From contig CBDFFZ010000032.1 in the NCBI GenBank assembly GCA_965246905.1, positions 80,595 through 144,594 on the forward strand: a stretch of DNA of 64,000 nt. Reading direction: 5' to 3'. This document shows positions 60,360 to 64,000 of this stretch, piece by piece (within the stretch, counting starts at the first letter, position 1; every line of letters begins with the position of its first letter). Position numbers and translations under genes: made by a program. This stretch comes from UBA1952 sp965246905. GTDB lineage: Bacteria; Bacteroidota; Bacteroidia; Chitinophagales; Chitinophagaceae. The notes under the pieces were generated by a model. The model saw nothing but the letters and a program-made list of their open reading frames with translations. It searched no databases and was not told the DNA's origin.

Positions 60360-61199
60360 TCAATAAAAGATCCGGGGTAAATTTTGTGTGATAAACCCTG
60401 CTGCCTGCGCTTTATCGAACAGTGTTTGAATAGCCCGCTCACCGATTTCGCCAAGATCGGCGGTGTATTCATTTACGTAGAGATCTATGTGCTGCCGCAT
60501 AACCGCCTCTTCCATTTCCTGCGCATTTTGGGTGATGAATGGTGCAAGCGCCGGATACTGCGACCAGCTATATGCAACGCTTTCCTGGATCAGCGCATCG
60601 ATGGTGGCGCAAAGTGAGTAATCGAAGCTGCGACGAATGACGATGCCTCCGAGCGGGATGGCAGCGCAGGATGCGCCTTCCCACCAGTCGCCGAGGTCCA
60701 TGATCTTTGCAAGGCCACGCTGCGCATAAGTAAAGCGGCTTTCGTGGATTACCAACCCACAATCAAATTCGCCATTCAGTACCCGTTCTTCTATCTCTGA
60801 AAAAAGCACTTCTGTTTTGTTCTTTACTTCCGGATGCGCAAGCGTAAGCAGCAGATTGGCTGTTGTTTGCAGGCCCGGAATGGCGATGCGAGCATTGCTC
60901 AGATCAGCGAACTGCTCCTTGCCAATTGCTGATTGCGTGGTGATCAACAGCGGGCCAACACCTTTGCCGAGGGCGCTGCCGCTGTGCAGGAGCGCATATT
61001 TATTTACATTGTGCAGGAAGGCATTGTAGCTGAGCTTCGTGATGTCTAATTTGCTTTCGGATGCCCAGCGGTTAAGGGTTTCCACGTCCTCAAGCACGTA
61101 TTCAAACTCGAGGCCGTGGGTATCTATTTTGCTATTTACGAGGGCATCGAATACAAAAGTATCGTTGGGGCATGGCGAGAAGCCGAGGGTAAGTTTCAT
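60360..61199 (-). CDS. mqnD: 1,4-dihydroxy-6-naphthoate synthase (menaquinone, futalosine pathway)
   Basis: The last dedicated step that makes 1,4-dihydroxy-6-naphthoate from cyclic dehypoxanthinyl futalosine. The 279-residue product begins MKLTLGFSPCPNDTFVFDALV, the family start; the open frame reaches 61379, but this extension would overlap the mqnB gene. Seen next are the VETLNRWASESKLDITKLSYNAF segment, GRGVGPLL-like KGVGPLLITT, and the final part with PLGGIVIRRSF. The fold is that of periplasmic-binding proteins. Together with mqnB upstream this shows that menaquinone is made by the futalosine route. Confidence 0.95.
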   Translation of the reverse strand: MKLTLGFSPCPNDTFVFDALVNSKIDTHGLEFEYVLEDVETLNRWASESKLDITKLSYNAFLHNVNKYALLHSGSALGKGVGPLLITTQSAIGKEQFADLSNARIAIPGLQTTANLLLTLAHPEVKNKTEVLFSEIEERVLNGEFDCGLVIHESRFTYAQRGLAKIMDLGDWWEGASCAAIPLGGIVIRRSFDYSLCATIDALIQESVAYSWSQYPALAPFITQNAQEMEEAVMRQHIDLYVNEYTADLGEIGERAIQTLFDKAQAAGFITQNLPRIFY

Positions 61200-61237
61200 G
61201 CGTTGCGGTGTGCTAAAATGCAAAGCTACGCCCGTGC

Positions 61238-61906
61238 TTACAAAGCTTCCATCCATTTTATCAATTGCGCATTCAGCGCGCCAATGGCTTTGCCGATCTG
61301 CCAGGAGGCCCGGTTGCGTGGAGTAATGTAATTGGATATGGCACGCACTTGCAAAAAAGGAATGCCAAGCCTGAGGCATACGTAATGCAACGCCGCGCCT
61401 TCCATACTCTCGATCATTGCGCCGGATTGACTGTAACGCTGTATAATCGTGGCTTCACTGCCACTTACGGTATTTACGGTAAGGCTGTCGCGGATGGGCA
61501 AATCCATTGGGAATGGCAAGGCCTCCATTTGATTGGCGAGGCGGGCATTAGTGAAGGGCGCTTCATCGACACCAATAAAGCCGAGGTCGAAAATATCGAT
61601 GAACTGATCGTGGTCTTCTGCGCCAAGATCTCCCAATGTTTCAGTACCTACTGCGATTACTTTGCCCAGAGCAACGGTTTGATCATAACTGCCGCCGATG
61701 CCTGCCTGCAGTACGAAATCATACTTTCCCCCCAAGAGCTGTTGTGTCAAGGAAAAGGTTGCTGCCATCATCCCTACGCCGGTAATACATATATCCACTT
61801 CCCATCTGCCGCAGGCGTAGTAGCCTTCTGTAACTGCTTTGGATTGTAAATGATCCAGGCAGGGCTGGATCTCAGTTGCTGTGGCTGCTGCCAATAATAA
61901 CTTCAT
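61238..61906 (-). CDS. mqnB: Futalosine hydrolase
   Basis: It splits futalosine into hypoxanthine and dehypoxanthinyl futalosine. The 222-residue product (start MKLLLAAATATEIQP, 4 residues inside the open frame) belongs to the nucleoside phosphorylase fold: ITGVGMMAATFSLTQQL, VLQAGIGGSYDQTVALGKV, then SGAMIESMEGAALHYVCLRLGIPFLQVRAISNYI, where the MESMEGA-like motif (here IESMEGA) holds catalytic residues. It lies 38 bases before mqnD on the same strand, forming a small menaquinone operon. It is divergent from the queD-like gene. Confidence 0.93.
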   Translation of the reverse strand: MKLLLAAATATEIQPCLDHLQSKAVTEGYYACGRWEVDICITGVGMMAATFSLTQQLLGGKYDFVLQAGIGGSYDQTVALGKVIAVGTETLGDLGAEDHDQFIDIFDLGFIGVDEAPFTNARLANQMEALPFPMDLPIRDSLTVNTVSGSEATIIQRYSQSGAMIESMEGAALHYVCLRLGIPFLQVRAISNYITPRNRASWQIGKAIGALNAQLIKWMEAL

Positions 61907-61929
61907 AGAGAAGGGCAATTAAGCACATT

Positions 61930-61960
61930 TTTGCGATACCGATATGCAACGGTACTTTTG
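61930..61960 (+). promoter_or_regulatory. Bacteroidota housekeeping promoter of the queD-like gene
   Basis: TTTG (61930-61933), 19 bases, TACTTTTG (61953-61960): a perfect match to the -33 TTTG and -7 TAnnTTTG elements of Bacteroidota. It ends 23 bases before the ATG at 61984, which confirms that start over longer frames. Confidence 0.8.
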
Positions 61961-61983
61961 TGCGGTTATTTAGCCCGCAAATT

Positions 61984-62394
61984 ATGGTTTACCTGACTCG
62001 TGTAGAACACTTCAACGCTGCCCACCGGCTCATCAACCCGGCTTGGGATGAAGCGAAGAACCGGGAGGTGTTTGGCAAATGCGCTAATGAAAACTGGCAC
62101 GGCCATAACTATGAGCTGCACCTCACTATAAAGGGCGAGCCTAACCCGGATACCGGTTTTGTATTCAATGCAAAGACTTTGGGCGATATTATAAGAGATG
62201 TGATCGTGGAGCAGGTGGACCACCGCAACCTGAATATGGATGTGCCTTTTATGAAAGGAAAGTTTACCAGCGCAGAGAATTTTGCCATTGCCATCTGGGA
62301 TGAGCTGAACCCGCATGTACTTGCGGCCGGCGCGCAGCTCCACTGTGTGAAGCTTTATGAAACGCCGCGTATTTACGTGGAATATTTCGGTTAA
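61984..62394 (+). CDS. queD: 6-pyruvoyl / 6-carboxy tetrahydropterin synthase family protein (QueD-like)
   Basis: A 136-residue enzyme that acts on dihydroneopterin triphosphate. The zinc histidines lie in HFNAAHR and in WHGHNYELHL, and the catalytic cysteine is in GKCANENWHGH. Later residues EQVDHRNLN and PTAENFA-like TSAENFAIAIWDEL are conserved. The product is either 6-carboxy-tetrahydropterin for queuosine synthesis (QueD) or 6-pyruvoyl-tetrahydropterin; these cannot be told apart by eye. The neighbour folE makes its substrate, and a queuosine precursor transporter is encoded at 50300. The promoter just upstream (61930-61960) is canonical. Confidence 0.88.
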   Translation: MVYLTRVEHFNAAHRLINPAWDEAKNREVFGKCANENWHGHNYELHLTIKGEPNPDTGFVFNAKTLGDIIRDVIVEQVDHRNLNMDVPFMKGKFTSAENFAIAIWDELNPHVLAAGAQLHCVKLYETPRIYVEYFG

Positions 62395-62492
62395 TTTTTA
62401 AGAACACAGATCATCATGATCTTTATGATCCATCATGATGTGCTGCACCCCCAATAAATCCTGAAGATCTTTATAATCTGCGTTCCGACCCA

Positions 62493-63089
62493 ATGAGCTA
62501 TTCAAAAACAGAAACTTACGATGAAGCGCAGACGGCTGCGCTGACGGATTGTTATCGCACAATTATCGAAAACCTGGGTGAGGATGCTGACCGTGAGGGC
62601 CTGCTGAAAACACCGGAGCGTGTGGCTAAAGCCATGCAGTATGTAACTGCCGGCTACAGCATGGATGCCAAAGCTATCCTGGAATCTGCCAGATTTCACG
62701 AAGCTTACAGCGAGATGGTGATCGTAAAGGATATTGAGCTTTACTCGCTCTGCGAGCACCATATGCTGCCCTTTTTCGGGAAGGCGCATGTAGCTTACAT
62801 ACCCAACGGCTACATTACCGGCCTCAGCAAGATAGCGCGGGTGGTGGATTGCTTTGCCCGCCGACTGCAGGTGCAGGAGCGCATGACGCACCAGATCGTG
62901 GATGTGATACAGGAAACCCTGAACCCGCTCGGCGTCGCCGTAGTTATCGAAGCGCGGCACTTGTGCATGATGATGCGGGGAGTAGGGAAGCAGAACAGCG
63001 TTACCACTACATCGGCCTTTAGTGGGGAATTTAAAAACCATGTAACGCGCTCTGAATTTTTACGGCTGATCTCTTCGAAGCTCAGCTAA
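62493..63089 (+). CDS. folE: GTP cyclohydrolase I
   Basis: It converts GTP to dihydroneopterin triphosphate, the first step of folate, pterin and queuosine synthesis. The 198-residue protein has the zinc cysteine and histidines in SLCEHHMLPFFGKAHVAYIP, then GLSKIARVVDCFARRLQVQERMT and ARHLCMMMRGVGKQ with the second zinc cysteine. The length is normal. It follows the queD-like gene by 98 bases. The gap holds a short AT-rich palindromic stretch (ATGATCTTTATGATCC-like, 62412-62430) but no clear terminator, so the two may be cotranscribed. Confidence 0.97.
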   Translation: MSYSKTETYDEAQTAALTDCYRTIIENLGEDADREGLLKTPERVAKAMQYVTAGYSMDAKAILESARFHEAYSEMVIVKDIELYSLCEHHMLPFFGKAHVAYIPNGYITGLSKIARVVDCFARRLQVQERMTHQIVDVIQETLNPLGVAVVIEARHLCMMMRGVGKQNSVTTTSAFSGEFKNHVTRSEFLRLISSKLS

Positions 63090-63125
63090 GTTGCTTTATA
63101 TTTGCCGCTTTATCAGCATCGGTTT

Positions 63126-63199
63126 CGGGACGTAGCGCAGGCCGGTAGCGCACTTGGCTGGGGGTCAAGGGGTCGCAAGTTCGAATCTTGTCGTCCCGA
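63126..63199 (+). tRNA. tRNA-Pro (anticodon GGG)
   Basis: The 74-base sequence folds into a clover leaf. The acceptor arm is CGGGACG / CGTCCCG with discriminator A, the D arm GCGC / GCGC, the anticodon arm CTTGG / TCAAG (one G-T pair) with the loop CTGGGGG (anticodon GGG at 34-36), and the T loop holds TTCGAAT. CCA is not encoded. A TATATTTG element at 63097-63104 fits the -7 box of its promoter, and a terminator follows at 63214. Confidence 0.96.
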
Positions 63200-63213
63200 C
63201 ATTGAATTATTGC

Positions 63214-63240
63214 AAAACCCGCTGTAATGGCGGGTTTTTT
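63214..63240 (+). terminator. Rho-independent terminator after tRNA-Pro
   Basis: Stem AAAACCCGC / GCGGGTTTT with a 7-base loop and further T residues, 14 bases after the tRNA. Confidence 0.85.
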
Positions 63241-63362
63241 CGTGTCTATTAGTATTGATGTTTTTAAATGTCTTTCGTTTCTAAATACTTGTGATTCGAA
63301 TCCGATTTGATTATTTCCAGGAATGTGAAAAACGGCTGAATCCATCCTGCCTTCTCCAAAAA

Positions 63363-64000
63363 TCAAACCCAATTATTCTTATGCGCCAGATTGATAACCT
63401 GCGTTTTTGAATTTACATGCAGCTTAAGGTAAATATTGGCAATGTGCTTTCTTATTGTGTGCGAGCTTAAGAACAACTTTTCCGCAATGCTTTTATAGTC
63501 TTTCCCTTCAACCATCAATTTCAAGACGTCTGTTTCCCTTTCCGACAAGTATTCTTTAAGATCAATGGCAGCGCTATCGCTGCCCATATCCTGCAGGGAT
63601 GCTTTTGATAATAGCTGTAACGACTTCCGCGCTATGGCCGGGCTCATGGGGGCGCCGCCCATCTCAACCAGTTGTTGTATAAAATCGATGATGGTACTTG
63701 TTTTTTCATCTTTTAATAAATATCCGCTGGCGCCGGCTTTTATGGCTTCAAAAATCTTTTCATCATCGTCGAAAACGGTGAGCATCAAAAAATTTATTTC
63801 CGGATAGTATTGCTTTGCGCAGGCTACGGTTTGGATGCCGTTCATTTCCGGCATTTCTATATCCATGAGCACCACCTGCGGACGTTGAGCAGCGGGCAGC
63901 GCTTTTACCTCTTCCAGGAATTGAACGCCATTTTTGGCCATAAGTGTTATCTCCAACTCGTCAGAGAATTTGATTTGTTCGGATAGCGTGCGGCGCATCT
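63363..64000 (-). CDS. LuxR/NarL-type response regulator, truncated by the window edge
   Basis: A DNA-binding response regulator whose first residues lie beyond the window end. The receiver (VVLMDIEMPEMNGIQTV with the phospho-acceptor, FLMLTVFDDDEKIFEAIKAGASGYLLKDE with the lysine) is missing its first strand and acidic pair. The C-terminal helix-turn-helix is LSERETDVLKLMVEGKDYKSIAEKLFLSSHTIRKHIANIYLKLHVNSKTQVI. The internal ATG at 63998 is not the start. In Bacteroidota these usually pair with a LuxR-linked sensor kinase, which would be expected just outside. Confidence 0.93.
   Translation of the reverse strand, partial: MRRTLSEQIKFSDELEITLMAKNGVQFLEEVKALPAAQRPQVVLMDIEMPEMNGIQTVACAKQYYPEINFLMLTVFDDDEKIFEAIKAGASGYLLKDEKTSTIIDFIQQLVEMGGAPMSPAIARKSLQLLSKASLQDMGSDSAAIDLKEYLSERETDVLKLMVEGKDYKSIAEKLFLSSHTIRKHIANIYLKLHVNSKTQVINLAHKNNWV

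Noticed and set aside
61200..61379. Extended N-terminus of MqnD
   Set aside because: Would overlap mqnB by 142 bases; MKLTLGFSPCPNDT at 61199 is the family start.

Overview
The window looks like a chromosome segment of a Bacteroidota bacterium, probably of the Chitinophagaceae or a close relative. This rests on several sequence signs. There are secreted proteins with type IX secretion (T9SS) C-terminal sorting domains, futalosine-pathway menaquinone genes (mqnB, mqnD), and families typical of the phylum (DUF4468, DUF4349, DUF2306, lamin-tail surface proteins, a fused alpha-keto acid dehydrogenase E1). Shine-Dalgarno sequences are mostly absent, and a textbook Bacteroidota promoter (TTTG, 19 bases, TAnnTTTG) precedes the queD-like gene. 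Most of the window is moderately GC-rich housekeeping sequence. One AT-rich insert at about 34.2-36.5 kb looks horizontally acquired.

Layout. 0-4.4 kb: DEAD-box helicase, secreted protein, orphan helical gene A with 21-bp array A, ABC-2 permease. 4.5-10.7 kb: sucA, two tandem T9SS cargo paralogues, a DUF4349 lipoprotein. 10.7-17.4 kb (minus): a signalling cluster with two hybrid kinases, a receiver, CheR and a receiver-less CheB. 17.5-21.6 kb (minus): ddl, PASTA protein, T9SS protein, rhodanese. 22.0-23.2 kb: orphan gene B, terminator, array B. 23.3-33.9 kb: DUF1569 protein, redoxin, rarA and M13 peptidase, with dispersed hairpin repeats around redoxin-rarA, then a DUF4468 protein, a lamin-tail surface protein and an SpmA/SpmB-like membrane protein. 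34.4-36.5 kb: a reverse transcriptase with a C-terminal HEPN-like motif (AbiA-like defence candidate). 37.1-39.2 kb: orphan gene C, terminator and array C, between two direct copies of a 240-bp MITE-like element. 39.4-49.9 kb: membrane and redox genes, Ig-like lipoprotein, S9 peptidase, aconitase, ECF sigma factor with a membrane-anchored barrel protein. 50.3-64 kb: queuosine precursor transporter, rhlE-like helicase, biotin carboxylase, an E1-mnmH-selD operon (2-selenouridine in tRNA), mqnD/mqnB, a queD-like gene, folE, tRNA-Pro(GGG) and an edge-truncated LuxR-type regulator.

The most striking structure is a pattern repeated three times. An orphan gene for a soluble, helix-rich protein of about 230-250 residues is followed, 70-90 bp away, by a tandem array of degenerate units whose period is exactly 21 bp. 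The arrays are at 3044-3253, 22923-23174 and 38553-38846. Each has its own two-block consensus, but the strand carrying the CACC / CC[G/T]GC block always points away from the gene. Genes B and C are each preceded by a sigma-54-like -24/-12 promoter and followed by a terminator before the array. I know of no described system with this layout and flag it as the main candidate for an undescribed one. All homology statements are from reading the sequence; no database search was possible.
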